This document shows positions 7,909-16,303 of a stretch of 28,897 bases of DNA, piece by piece. Location: contig JBDKVA010000086.1 in assembly GCA_039679375.1 (NCBI GenBank), positions 1-28,897 of the forward strand, written 5' to 3'. The notes below the pieces were generated by a model. That model saw only the letters and a list, made by a program, of their open reading frames with translations, was not told the DNA's origin and did no database searches. The position numbers and the translations under genes were made by a program. This DNA is from JBDKVA01 sp039679375. GTDB taxonomy: Bacteria; Bacillota; Clostridia; Acetivibrionales; DTU013. Numbering within the stretch: position 1 is the stretch's first letter; each line of letters begins with the position of its first letter.

Positions 7909-7938
7909 TTGACATCAGCGCCTGATGTGTTGTATAAT
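7909..7938 (+). promoter_or_regulatory. Sigma-A promoter of the ileS T-box transcript with embedded palindrome
   Basis: A perfect -35 TTGACA (7909-7914) and a perfect -10 TATAAT (7933-7938) are 18 bases apart, placing the start near 7945. The spacer contains a perfect 7-bp inverted repeat, ACATCAG (7912-7918) and CTGATGT (7922-7928), around CGC. This could be an operator or a short hairpin at the end of the divIVA transcript, though it has no T-run. Confidence 0.85.
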
Positions 7939-7980
7939 GCTATAAATTAGTTCATTCAATATATTGAATATTTTATATGC

Positions 7981-8247
7981 GATGATTGGAACGAGTAGAG
8001 AGTGGGACCCACGAAGAGAGCAGATGGCCGGTGCAAATCTGCGGGGAGGCTCTTGAAAATCCTCCATGAGTAGTAATCGGAAAGCGTATTGTATGAAGAT
8101 ATGGCAAGTACGAAAAGCCGGTCCACACCGTTATATGTGAAATCGAGTGACCTAAGCCGGAAGTTTTCCGTAAGGTAATTTGGGTGGTACCACGTAGGTA
8201 AATATCCTCTCGTCCCTTATATTTATGGGATCGGGAGGTTTTTTTAT
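7981..8247 (+). promoter_or_regulatory. T-box leader (isoleucine, AUC specifier) controlling ileS
   Basis: This is a tRNA-sensing riboswitch. Stem I starts near GATGATTGGAACGAGTA. The apical part has AGAGAGCAGATGG, GGTG and CAAATCTG, which match the conserved distal loop and AG bulge regions. The stem base TGGA (7987-7990) pairs with TCCA (8063-8066), which puts the specifier codon ATC (8059-8061) in the internal loop just before it; that codon is isoleucine. The conserved T-box TGGGTGGTACCACG lies at 8181-8194. It is followed by a terminator whose 5' arm can instead join the antiterminator. Uncharged tRNA-Ile would thus permit read-through into ileS. Confidence 0.93.
8206..8247 (+). terminator. 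Regulated terminator of the ileS T-box
   Basis: CCTCTCG plus TCCC (8206-8216) pairs with GGGA plus CGGGAGG (8227-8238), with one small internal irregularity and a loop of about ten bases. A run of seven T follows. It lies directly after the T-box and 20-30 bases before the ileS start, as expected for a tRNA-controlled attenuator. Confidence 0.9.
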
Positions 8248-8267
8248 TATAAAAACAGGAGGCAGTT

Positions 8268-11200
8268 ATGTACAAAAAAGTTTCTACTGACTTGAAATTT
8301 GTCGAGAGAGAGCAGGAAGTTTTAAAATATTGGAAGGATAATAAGATTTTTGAAAAGAGCCTTAAATTCAGAGAAGGCTGCGAAACGTTCACCTTTTACG
8401 ACGGACCGCCGACTGCTAACGGCAAGCCGCATATAGGGCATATCCTCACCAGGACCATGAAGGATATTATCCCGAGATACAAGACAATGAAAGGCTGCAA
8501 TGTGCTGAGAAAAGCCGGCTGGGACACGCACGGCCTCCCGGTCGAGCTGGAGGTGGAAAAGCTCCTTGGCATAAATGGGAAGCCGCAGATCGAAGAATAC
8601 GGGGTAGAACCGTTCATACAGAAATGCAAGGAGAGTGTCTGGAAATACAAGCATGAATGGGAGGAAATGAGCGACCGTGTAGGTTTTTGGGCAGATATGG
8701 AGGATCCTTATGTCACATATCACAATACCTATATCGAGTCAGAATGGTGGGCATTGAAGCAAATATGGGAAAAAGGCCTGTTATATAAAGGTCACAAAAT
8801 AGTTCCCTACTGTCCGCGTTGCGGCACTTCGCTTTCAAGCCATGAAGTAGCCCAGGGCTATAAGGATGTAAAGGAACCTTCCATATTTGTGAAGTTTAAA
8901 GTGAAGGGCGAGCCCGGAGTTTTCCTGATGGCCTGGACCACCACGCCATGGACGCTGCCATCTAACGTCGCATTGACGGTGAATCCGGATGAGGCTTACA
9001 TCCGCGCAAAATGCGGAGATGAGACATATATTCTGGCGCAGGCTCTAGCGCCTTCCGTGCTGAAGGACGAATACAGCGTTGTTAATAGCTGCATGGGAAG
9101 AGATCTCTATGGAATGGAATATGAGCCGCTGTTTGATTTTGCCAAAACGGACAAAAAGGCATACTACGTGGTCTGCGACAGCTTTGTCACATTGACGGAC
9201 GGCACGGGAATTGTTCATACGGCTCCTGCATTCGGCGAGGACGACGCCAAGGTTGGAAAGGCCAATGACCTACCATTTGTACAGTTGGTCAATGAACAGG
9301 GCAATTTTGTCGAAGAAGTGACTCCCTGGAGGGGCATGTTTGTTAAAACAGCAGATCCTGACATCATCAGGGAGCTTTCCTCAAGAGGGCTCGTATACAA
9401 AATTATGGACTATGAACATTCATACCCCTACTGTTGGAGGTGTGATACGCCGCTATTGTATTATGCGCGCGACACCTGGTTTATCAAAATGACTGCGCTG
9501 AAGGACAAACTGATAAAAAACTGCAACAGTATCAACTGGCTGCCGGATAACATCAGAGAAGGGCGCATGGGCAATTTCCTTGAAAATGTTGTGGACTGGG
9601 GCCTCAGCCGTTCAAGATACTGGGGCACGCCGCTGCCGATCTGGGAATGCCGCTGCGGGCATCGTCATCTGGTTGGCAGCATAGCGGAACTGAAAGAATT
9701 GGGTGAAAATGTACCGGATCAAATTGAACTGCATAAGCCGTTTATTGATGCGGTCCGTCTGAAATGCCCGAAGTGCGGCAGTGTGATGAAGAGGGTATCG
9801 GAGGTCATCGACTGCTGGTTTGATTCAGGGGCCATGCCCTTTGCACAATGGCATTATCCCTTTGAAAATCAGGAAAAATTCAAGGAGAACTATCCTGCGG
9901 ACTTTATCAGTGAAGCGATCGACCAGACCAGAGGATGGTTCTATACACTGCTGGCAATATCTACGCTGCTGTTCGACGAGCCGGCGTTTAAGAATGTCAT
10001 TGTGCTCGGACATGTCAATGACAAGGATGGACAGAAAATGAGCAAGCACAAGGGAAATGTCATCGATCCGTGGACAGTGCTGGACAAACAGGGCGCGGAT
10101 GCGGTCCGCTGGTATTTTTACACCGGCAGTGCTCCGTGGCTCCCGAGCAGGTTCTATGAAGAGGCTGTAAGCGAAAGCCAGAGGAAGTTTATGGGCACGC
10201 TATGGAATACCTATGCCTTCTATATCCTCTATGCCAATATCGATGAATTTAACCCGCTTCAATACAAGCTGGAGCCCGGTAAACTCTCTGTAATGGATAA
10301 GTGGATCCTCTCACGGCTCCACACATTGATCGGGAATGTTGACAGAAACCTTGAAAATTACAGAATCACCGAGTCGGCAAGGGATATACAGGAATTCGTC
10401 GATGACCTGAGCAACTGGTATGTCAGAAGATGCAGGGAACGTTTCTGGCAGAAGGATATGTGCCAGGACAAGATCAATGCCTATATGACGCTGTACACCG
10501 TGCTGGTGGAGCTTTCAAAGCTGGCTGCGCCATTTGTGCCGTTTATCAGTGAAGAGATTTACAGCAACCTTGTGAGAAGCATAGATAAGAATGCTCCTGA
10601 AAGTGTCCATTTGTGCGATTTCCCGGAGGTTAATGAAAAATATGCAGACTCCGAGCTTGAAAAGAATATGGATAAGGTGCTGAAGATAGTCGTACTGGGC
10701 CGCTCCTGCAGAAATACCGCAAATATCAAGAACCGCCAGCCGATAGGAAGGATGTACATCAGGGATAATGGCGACCTTCCGCAGATGTACAGGGACTTGA
10801 TAGCGGATGAATTAAATATAAAGCAGATCCGGTTTACCGACGATGCTTCGCATTTTACCACTTACAAATTCAAACCGCAGCTTCGCACACTGGGTCCGAA
10901 ATACGGAAAACTTGTACCTAAAATCGGAGAATATCTGGCAAAGGCTGACGGTAATGAAATGATGGGCTGCTTCAACAAGGACGGGAAGGTTTCCTTTGAG
11001 CTCGAAGGCACTTTGATAGAGCTTGAGTTGAAGGATGTGCTTGTAGAGACGGCACAGAAGGAAGGCTTTGTATCGGAGAGCGACAGGGACATCACGGTCG
11101 TACTGGACACAAACATGACGGACGAACTGCTTGAAGAAGGTTTTGTACGCGAGATCATCAGCAAGCTTCAGACAATGAGGAAGGAAGCAGGCTTTGAGGT

Positions 11201-11384
11201 TCAGGACCATATTAGAGTTTACTATGGAGACAATGCGAAGATCAGCTCCGTATTCGAACGAAATAACGCGCTGATAAGCGATGAAGTGCTTGCCGAAGAG
11301 ATTTTGCCGTCAAAAGGCGAAGGTTACGGAAAGGAATGGAATATTAACGGGGAACATGTTCACTTCACTGTAGCAAAGGTATAA
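8268..11384 (+). CDS. ileS: Isoleucyl-tRNA synthetase, long (IleS2-like) form
   Basis: This cytoplasmic class I synthetase charges tRNA-Ile. The 1038-residue protein carries the HIGH motif at 55-58 (KPHIGHIL), GWDTHGLPVELEVEK, a Cys pair CPRCGTSLSSHE near 183, and the editing-domain signature WTTTPWTLPSN. It also has WGLSRSRYWGTPLPIWE, a second zinc-like set (ECRCGHRH and CPKCGS), KMSKHKGN at 590-597, and the anticodon-binding region with VDDLSNWYVRRCRERFW. Length and motif style fit the eukaryote-like IleS2 class rather than the shorter IleS1 of Bacillus (about 920 residues). No C-terminal zinc finger is visible; the end is the extended domain with FVREIISKLQTMRKEAGFEV. GGAGG lies eight bases before the ATG. 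It is controlled by the T-box and followed after 18 bases by aroB. Confidence 0.96.
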   Translation: MYKKVSTDLKFVEREQEVLKYWKDNKIFEKSLKFREGCETFTFYDGPPTANGKPHIGHILTRTMKDIIPRYKTMKGCNVLRKAGWDTHGLPVELEVEKLLGINGKPQIEEYGVEPFIQKCKESVWKYKHEWEEMSDRVGFWADMEDPYVTYHNTYIESEWWALKQIWEKGLLYKGHKIVPYCPRCGTSLSSHEVAQGYKDVKEPSIFVKFKVKGEPGVFLMAWTTTPWTLPSNVALTVNPDEAYIRAKCGDETYILAQALAPSVLKDEYSVVNSCMGRDLYGMEYEPLFDFAKTDKKAYYVVCDSFVTLTDGTGIVHTAPAFGEDDAKVGKANDLPFVQLVNEQGNFVEEVTPWRGMFVKTADPDIIRELSSRGLVYKIMDYEHSYPYCWRCDTPLLYYARDTWFIKMTALKDKLIKNCNSINWLPDNIREGRMGNFLENVVDWGLSRSRYWGTPLPIWECRCGHRHLVGSIAELKELGENVPDQIELHKPFIDAVRLKCPKCGSVMKRVSEVIDCWFDSGAMPFAQWHYPFENQEKFKENYPADFISEAIDQTRGWFYTLLAISTLLFDEPAFKNVIVLGHVNDKDGQKMSKHKGNVIDPWTVLDKQGADAVRWYFYTGSAPWLPSRFYEEAVSESQRKFMGTLWNTYAFYILYANIDEFNPLQYKLEPGKLSVMDKWILSRLHTLIGNVDRNLENYRITESARDIQEFVDDLSNWYVRRCRERFWQKDMCQDKINAYMTLYTVLVELSKLAAPFVPFISEEIYSNLVRSIDKNAPESVHLCDFPEVNEKYADSELEKNMDKVLKIVVLGRSCRNTANIKNRQPIGRMYIRDNGDLPQMYRDLIADELNIKQIRFTDDASHFTTYKFKPQLRTLGPKYGKLVPKIGEYLAKADGNEMMGCFNKDGKVSFELEGTLIELELKDVLVETAQKEGFVSESDRDITVVLDTNMTDELLEEGFVREIISKLQTMRKEAGFEVQDHIRVYYGDNAKISSVFERNNALISDEVLAEEILPSKGEGYGKEWNINGEHVHFTVAKV

Positions 11385-11402
11385 AACGGGAGATGTAACA
11401 TT

Positions 11403-12488
11403 ATGATAAAGATGAACGTTGATCTAGGAGACCGGGGTTATCCCATATATGTTACGCTTGATTTTTCCGGCTTGGGAAAAGCATGTGCAAGTGCCAAGCT
11501 TTCCGGCAAAATGGTGGTCATAACGGACAGCAATGTGGACAAATACTATTGTGATGCTTGTGTGGAAGCGCTTTCCGAGGCGGGAGCAGAAGTATCGCGC
11601 CATGTGATACAGGCTGGAGAAAACAGCAAAAACCTTGATACGCTAAGAGATATATACAGAAAGCTTGTTTTGCAAAAGATTGACCGGCAGTCTGCACTGA
11701 TCGCTCTGGGCGGAGGTGTCGTGGGCGATATTACGGGCTTTGCAGCAGCGACGTTCATGCGGGGCATACAATACGTGCAAATACCGACAAGTCTCCTTGC
11801 GCAGGCGGACAGCAGTATAGGCGGGAAAACCGGCGTTGACTTTGAAGGCGCCAAGAACATGATTGGCGCTTTTTATCAGCCGAAATTCGTCTTCATTAAT
11901 GTGAATACATTGAGGACGTTGCCTGAGAGAGAACTGAAAGCGGGTCTTGCAGAGGTACTCAAGCACGGCTTGATATTGGACGCTGATTTTTATGATTATG
12001 TCGATTACAATATCAACAAGATATTCAGCTTCGATGAAACGGTACTGCAATATATTACTAAAATGGATTGCACCATAAAGGGTGAAGTCGTAGAGCAGGA
12101 TGAAAGGGAAGGCGAGCTTCGTGCGATCCTCAATTTCGGACACACCATAGGCCACGCCGTTGAAAGTGTTTCCAAATTTTCCATGCTTCATGGAGAATGT
12201 GTGTCTGTAGGAATTGCAGGAGCATACAGGCTTGCGCTGAAAATGGGGATGGTTACGGCAAAAATGGTGGGGAAGGTTGAGAATACGCTTGGAAAGGCAG
12301 GACTTCCGGTAAAGGTGTATGGCATGGACGCGGATTTAATATATGACAGAATGTTTTGCGACAAAAAGGTAAGGGATGGCAAGCTGAACTTCGTACTTCC
12401 TAAAAATATCGGTGAAGTCATACAGTGTGCCGTTGATAATGAAGAGCTTGTAAAGGAAGTGCTCGCGGAGTTGACGACGGCATCCTGA
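11403..12488 (+). CDS. aroB: 3-dehydroquinate synthase
   Basis: AroB converts DAHP to 3-dehydroquinate, the second step of the shikimate pathway, using NAD and a divalent metal. The 361-residue protein has the usual length. Family features are HVIQAGENSKNLDTL, the glycine-rich GGGVVGDITGFAAATFMRGI, the highly conserved PTSLLAQADSSIGGKTGVD, AGLAEVLKHG, and the metal-binding NFGHTIGHAVE and LHGECVSVG. The ATG follows GGGAGATG. It is 18 bases downstream of ileS with no terminator between, so it may also be under T-box control, linking an aromatic amino acid step to isoleucine charging. That pairing is unusual in my experience. A terminator ends the unit. Confidence 0.95.
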   Translation: MIKMNVDLGDRGYPIYVTLDFSGLGKACASAKLSGKMVVITDSNVDKYYCDACVEALSEAGAEVSRHVIQAGENSKNLDTLRDIYRKLVLQKIDRQSALIALGGGVVGDITGFAAATFMRGIQYVQIPTSLLAQADSSIGGKTGVDFEGAKNMIGAFYQPKFVFINVNTLRTLPERELKAGLAEVLKHGLILDADFYDYVDYNINKIFSFDETVLQYITKMDCTIKGEVVEQDEREGELRAILNFGHTIGHAVESVSKFSMLHGECVSVGIAGAYRLALKMGMVTAKMVGKVENTLGKAGLPVKVYGMDADLIYDRMFCDKKVRDGKLNFVLPKNIGEVIQCAVDNEELVKEVLAELTTAS

Positions 12489-12538
12489 TGTAATACCGGC
12501 GCGATAATGCAATATAATTCCTTTAGGGATTATCACTC

Positions 12539-12575
12539 CAACAGCATATAAAATAAGATATGCTGTTGTTTTTTA
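12539..12575 (+). terminator. Rho-independent terminator after aroB
   Basis: AACAGCATAT (12540-12549) pairs perfectly with ATATGCTGTT (12558-12567) around an eight-base loop, followed by GTTTTTT. It separates the core genome block from the carbohydrate locus. Confidence 0.9.
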
Positions 12576-12613
12576 TAGTTTTTTATAGTTAGTTTGTTAT
12601 AAAAAACGACTTC

Positions 12614-12643
12614 TTGTAATACTTACAATATATATGATATAAT
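12614..12643 (+). promoter_or_regulatory. Promoter of the yesM-yesN operon
   Basis: A -35-like TTGTAA (12614-12619) is followed after 18 bases by an extended -10 TGATATAAT (12635-12643). About 100 bases of AT-rich leader separate it from the GTG start of the kinase. No other promoter stands out before the first terminator at 17731. Confidence 0.65.
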
Positions 12644-12747
12644 ATAGCAATAAGTTCCTTTCAATAAGAACATATGAAAATCGGAAAATTTTAGAAACTA
12701 AGGTAATTAAATAAATAAACACGGATTCTTATGAGGTTATTGAGAAA

Positions 12748-14631
12748 GTGACTATACAAAGTTTAAGAAAATTTATAAAAAAAACATTTAGTTATATAGG
12801 AATTTATAAAATTCAAAATTCTTTTTCTCATCCCAGAAGCTTAAAGATCATTTTCTATCTCAGGAATTTAAGGATTCAGACAAGGCTTATTATTGCATTT
12901 ACGATTATATCATTAATACCCTTGACTATAATTGGTTTATTTTCATATTGTCAGTATTCAAATTCAATAAGAAATAAATTAAGCAAATCATCATACCAGC
13001 TTCTGGAACAGCTAGACAAAAACATATCGACAGAAATAGAAAAATATGAAAACCTGTGCGATCAGCTGTCACTGGATAGATTAATACAAGAGAATCTGCC
13101 CCATTATAGTATGCTTGACGATATGAAAAAGGGGACAATAGTTAAAGATTTAAACGAGTTACTCGGAGAAAAAAGATTAGTCAACAAATATATAGACAAT
13201 ATCAGTATATATACGGACTACGGTGAGCAATTTTATGACCTGGGATATGACTCTTTCAGCAACGATTATATAGATAAGTTCACAGAGGGGGCGAAAAGAA
13301 ATATTCCGCTGGATTATTGGGCAAGCGCAAGGTCCAGAAGAGATTTGGACAGCATAGTCATTTGCAGGAGTATTAATTCGATAACCGATAGCTCCAGCAG
13401 GTTGGGATATATGTTTATATCAATAGATGAACAGGAGTTTTCTAAAAATGCATATGACAATGTGGATATGGGGAAAGGTTCAGCCGTTTTTATTATCAGT
13501 GAAGAGGGGATTGTATTATCAAGTATCGATTCCAGCATAGAAAAAGGAAAAAAGTATCCGGATCCAAAATTATTCGAATATATTCAAGCAAACCAGAAGG
13601 AAAATCTTTATACATTCACTCTTGATTTGGCCGGTGAACAAAACCAGGTGCTGTTCATATATAATTCCAGGACAAAGTGGTATATTGCCGCAACCATACT
13701 GATTTCATACATTGACGCTGAAGCCTCGATGATAAAAACCCGCTTAATATTTCTTATAATATTATGTTTGATTTTTTCTGTTGCATTTTCTTTAATAATA
13801 ACAATAAGTATTGCTGTACCTATTAAAAATATGGTTAAAACAGCTGGAAAGATTTCAGAAGGTGATTTGGGGGTACGTATTCAGGATAAATACAATGATG
13901 AAATGGGGTATCTTTCCAACAAGTTTGATTCAATGGTTAAGCAGATGGGCGAATTGATAAAACGTACAAACGAAGACCAAAAAAAGAAAAGGGAACTTGA
14001 ACTTAACATGCTTCAAGCTCAAATAAACCCGCATTTTCTTTTTAATACCCTGAACACTTTGAAATGGACTGCTCTTATGAGCCGGGTACCTACGGTGAGC
14101 GAAGGAATCGGCGCGCTCGCAAATCTTTTGCGCAATACTATTATTAATAAAAATGAGCTTATTACTTTAGAGGAAGAACTGATAAATATAGAAAATTATC
14201 TCACAATCCAAAAAATAAGATATGCCGACTCTTTTAATGTTATATATGATATTGAGGAATGTGCCAAAAATAACTTTATAATTAAGTTTATTTTACAGCC
14301 GATAGTGGAAAATGCAATTATCCATGGTGTAAGCGAAAATAAAAGGCAGATAAATATTAAAATAAGTACACATTCTTTTGATGAATATTTTGAAATAGAA
14401 ATTTGCGATGATGGCAAAGGGTTTGACCTTAGCGCAGTTAATGGTAGAGATACGGTCTTCGGGGACAATGAGGGAAGACTGTCCGGGATTGGAATTAACA
14501 ATGTAAGGGATAGAATCATATTGCATTTTGGGGATAAATACGGGCAAACGATAAAAAGCAGTATCGGAGAAGGCACTCAAGTTGTGATGAGGCTGCCTGT
14601 AATTAAGAAGCCAGGTGATGAAGCATGTTAA
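12748..14631 (+). CDS. YesM-type sensor histidine kinase
   Basis: This is a 627-residue membrane sensor kinase. A first membrane helix (about 47-67) and a second (about 332-355) enclose a large extracellular sensor region of about 265 residues, probably Cache-like. A HAMP linker follows (355-408, ISEGDLGVRIQDKYNDEMGYLSNKFDSM). The His_kinase domain carries the phospho-acceptor His429 in QAQINPHFLFNTLNTLKW, and the HATPase has its N-box around Asn522 (QPIVENAIIHGV), the G1 box CDDGKGFD and the G2 box LSGIGINNVRDRI. The start is GTG; GAGGT at 12731-12735 is rather far, so initiation may be weak. It overlaps the response regulator by seven bases. YesM/YesN pairs typically sense sugars and control the adjacent uptake genes. 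Confidence 0.93.
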   Translation: MTIQSLRKFIKKTFSYIGIYKIQNSFSHPRSLKIIFYLRNLRIQTRLIIAFTIISLIPLTIIGLFSYCQYSNSIRNKLSKSSYQLLEQLDKNISTEIEKYENLCDQLSLDRLIQENLPHYSMLDDMKKGTIVKDLNELLGEKRLVNKYIDNISIYTDYGEQFYDLGYDSFSNDYIDKFTEGAKRNIPLDYWASARSRRDLDSIVICRSINSITDSSSRLGYMFISIDEQEFSKNAYDNVDMGKGSAVFIISEEGIVLSSIDSSIEKGKKYPDPKLFEYIQANQKENLYTFTLDLAGEQNQVLFIYNSRTKWYIAATILISYIDAEASMIKTRLIFLIILCLIFSVAFSLIITISIAVPIKNMVKTAGKISEGDLGVRIQDKYNDEMGYLSNKFDSMVKQMGELIKRTNEDQKKKRELELNMLQAQINPHFLFNTLNTLKWTALMSRVPTVSEGIGALANLLRNTIINKNELITLEEELINIENYLTIQKIRYADSFNVIYDIEECAKNNFIIKFILQPIVENAIIHGVSENKRQINIKISTHSFDEYFEIEICDDGKGFDLSAVNGRDTVFGDNEGRLSGIGINNVRDRIILHFGDKYGQTIKSSIGEGTQVVMRLPVIKKPGDEAC

Positions 14632-16250
14632 AAATACTGGTTGTTGATGATGAAAATTTAGTAAGGGTCGCATTGAGAAGCATTATTGACTGGGAACAGC
14701 ACGGCTTTGATTTCATCGGTACTGCAAGCGATGGGTATGAAGCAATTGCAATGGTTGAAAAATTCCATCCTGATATTGTGATAACGGATTTAAAGATGCC
14801 CAATATGGACGGTCTGCAGTTAATAAAAAAGCTGAAGGAATCAAACTACGCCGGCAAGATAGTTGTTCTCAGCAATTACGGAGAGCTTGATCTTGTAAAA
14901 CAGGCTTTAATGCTGGGGGCGGCAGAGTATATACTGAAAGTTACAATAATAGCGGATGATTTTATTGCAATGTTGAATAACATCGGAGGCGCTTTGGCTT
15001 CGGAAAAGGAAATGAAGATTAGAAAACTTATAGAGACAATTCAATTGAAACAGAGTATTACCATAATGAAAAATGATTTTTTCAAATATCTTCTAAATGA
15101 CGAGAATGATTTTGAATATCAATATATTGCCCGTCAAATTGAAGAAGCAGGTTTGCCTGCTGTTTTGCCAAAGAGTATCATGCTATATGTATTTATTGAT
15201 AATTATGAAGAAGCATTAGGCAGTGCAGAATTTGATGACAGGAAAATGCTTTCAACTTCCATGCAGAAGATTATCAGTGAATACCTGAGTCCAATAAATG
15301 ATATTCAAATAGTCGGTATTGACCATAAACGATTAGCGGTTATTATTCCTTTACAGGGATTTAAGCTTATTAAGAATACTCCGGAAAAATCAGCGAAAAA
15401 AATTCATGATCTTCTAAAGCTATACCTGAATATTGAAGTGAGTATTGTTGTAAGTACTGAGTTTGAGGGGTATTATGGCGCAAAATCAATGTATTCAAAA
15501 TGTATCAAGGCTATTGGCTTTAAATTTTATTCAGGTAATGGGTCAATCATTGCTATATTCCCACAAGTAACCGATAATAAATTATTTAGCGAATATGAAA
15601 ACGAACTAAGAAAAATATGGCCTCTATTCGAAGAAAAAAACATAAGCGAAGCTGCAGAAAGCATTAAAACTATTGTAAGCTATGCTTCCAAAGCGTGTAT
15701 CGAACCTATCCTCCTTAAAAAGGATGTGATCAGACTTGTGGAAATAATTGAAAGAAAAATCTATAATTCTTCTTTGATGAAAGGCCATATTTTTGAAAGT
15801 AATAAAGAACATATCAGTAATGCGGAAACCGCAGACCAATTTATAGAGTTGGTCTCAGAGCTGCTGAAAAGCATCTTTGCCTTGTTGAAAACTGAATATA
15901 AAGCAAATTACAGAGATGAAATAAGAAGCATTATTCAATTTATAAATAATAATTACAGTAAAAAAATTACTATAAATATGATTTCTAAATATGCGAATTT
16001 AAATGAAAGCTATATCTGCAGACTTTTTAAAAATGAAACCGGTAAGAGCATCATGAGCTATATAAATGAAGTCAGGATGGATAAGGCGGCTGCTCTGATT
16101 AAAGGGAAGGATATGCCGATTAAGAATATAGCCTGCCAGGTGGGTATTGACGACCAGTTCTATTTTAATAAGGTCTTCAGGAAGTATTTTGGGGTAAGCC
16201 CCACAGATTTCAGAAACAGTAAAAAAAGCAGTAGTATAAATTGCCATTGA
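14625..16250 (+). CDS. YesN-type AraC-family response regulator
   Basis: The 541-residue cognate regulator has an N-terminal receiver (1-120) with acidic residues VVDDEN, phospho-acceptor Asp55 in VITDLKMPNMDG, Ser/Asn in VVLSNYGE, and Lys in EYILKV. The usual Pro after that Lys is replaced by Val. A middle region of about 300 residues has no family I recognise, as usual for YesN proteins. The C-terminal AraC DNA-binding domain (about 432-535) has two helix-turn-helix units: ITINMISKYANLNESYICRLFK and PIKNIACQVGIDDQFYFNKVFRKYFGVSPTDFR. It starts within the last codons of the kinase gene, so the two are translationally coupled. Likely targets are the promoters of this locus. Confidence 0.94.
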   Translation: MLKILVVDDENLVRVALRSIIDWEQHGFDFIGTASDGYEAIAMVEKFHPDIVITDLKMPNMDGLQLIKKLKESNYAGKIVVLSNYGELDLVKQALMLGAAEYILKVTIIADDFIAMLNNIGGALASEKEMKIRKLIETIQLKQSITIMKNDFFKYLLNDENDFEYQYIARQIEEAGLPAVLPKSIMLYVFIDNYEEALGSAEFDDRKMLSTSMQKIISEYLSPINDIQIVGIDHKRLAVIIPLQGFKLIKNTPEKSAKKIHDLLKLYLNIEVSIVVSTEFEGYYGAKSMYSKCIKAIGFKFYSGNGSIIAIFPQVTDNKLFSEYENELRKIWPLFEEKNISEAAESIKTIVSYASKACIEPILLKKDVIRLVEIIERKIYNSSLMKGHIFESNKEHISNAETADQFIELVSELLKSIFALLKTEYKANYRDEIRSIIQFINNNYSKKITINMISKYANLNESYICRLFKNETGKSIMSYINEVRMDKAAALIKGKDMPIKNIACQVGIDDQFYFNKVFRKYFGVSPTDFRNSKKSSSINCH

Positions 16251-16303
16251 TGAGATAGTGTAAAGTAGCCTATGAAAAAGCGAGATGGACAGGGGGGAAA
16301 TTT

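Noticed and set aside
12569..12598. Short repeat of TTTTTTATAGTT after the aroB terminator
   Set aside because: Two copies of a low-complexity motif in the terminator's T-rich tail; no sign of a mobile element.
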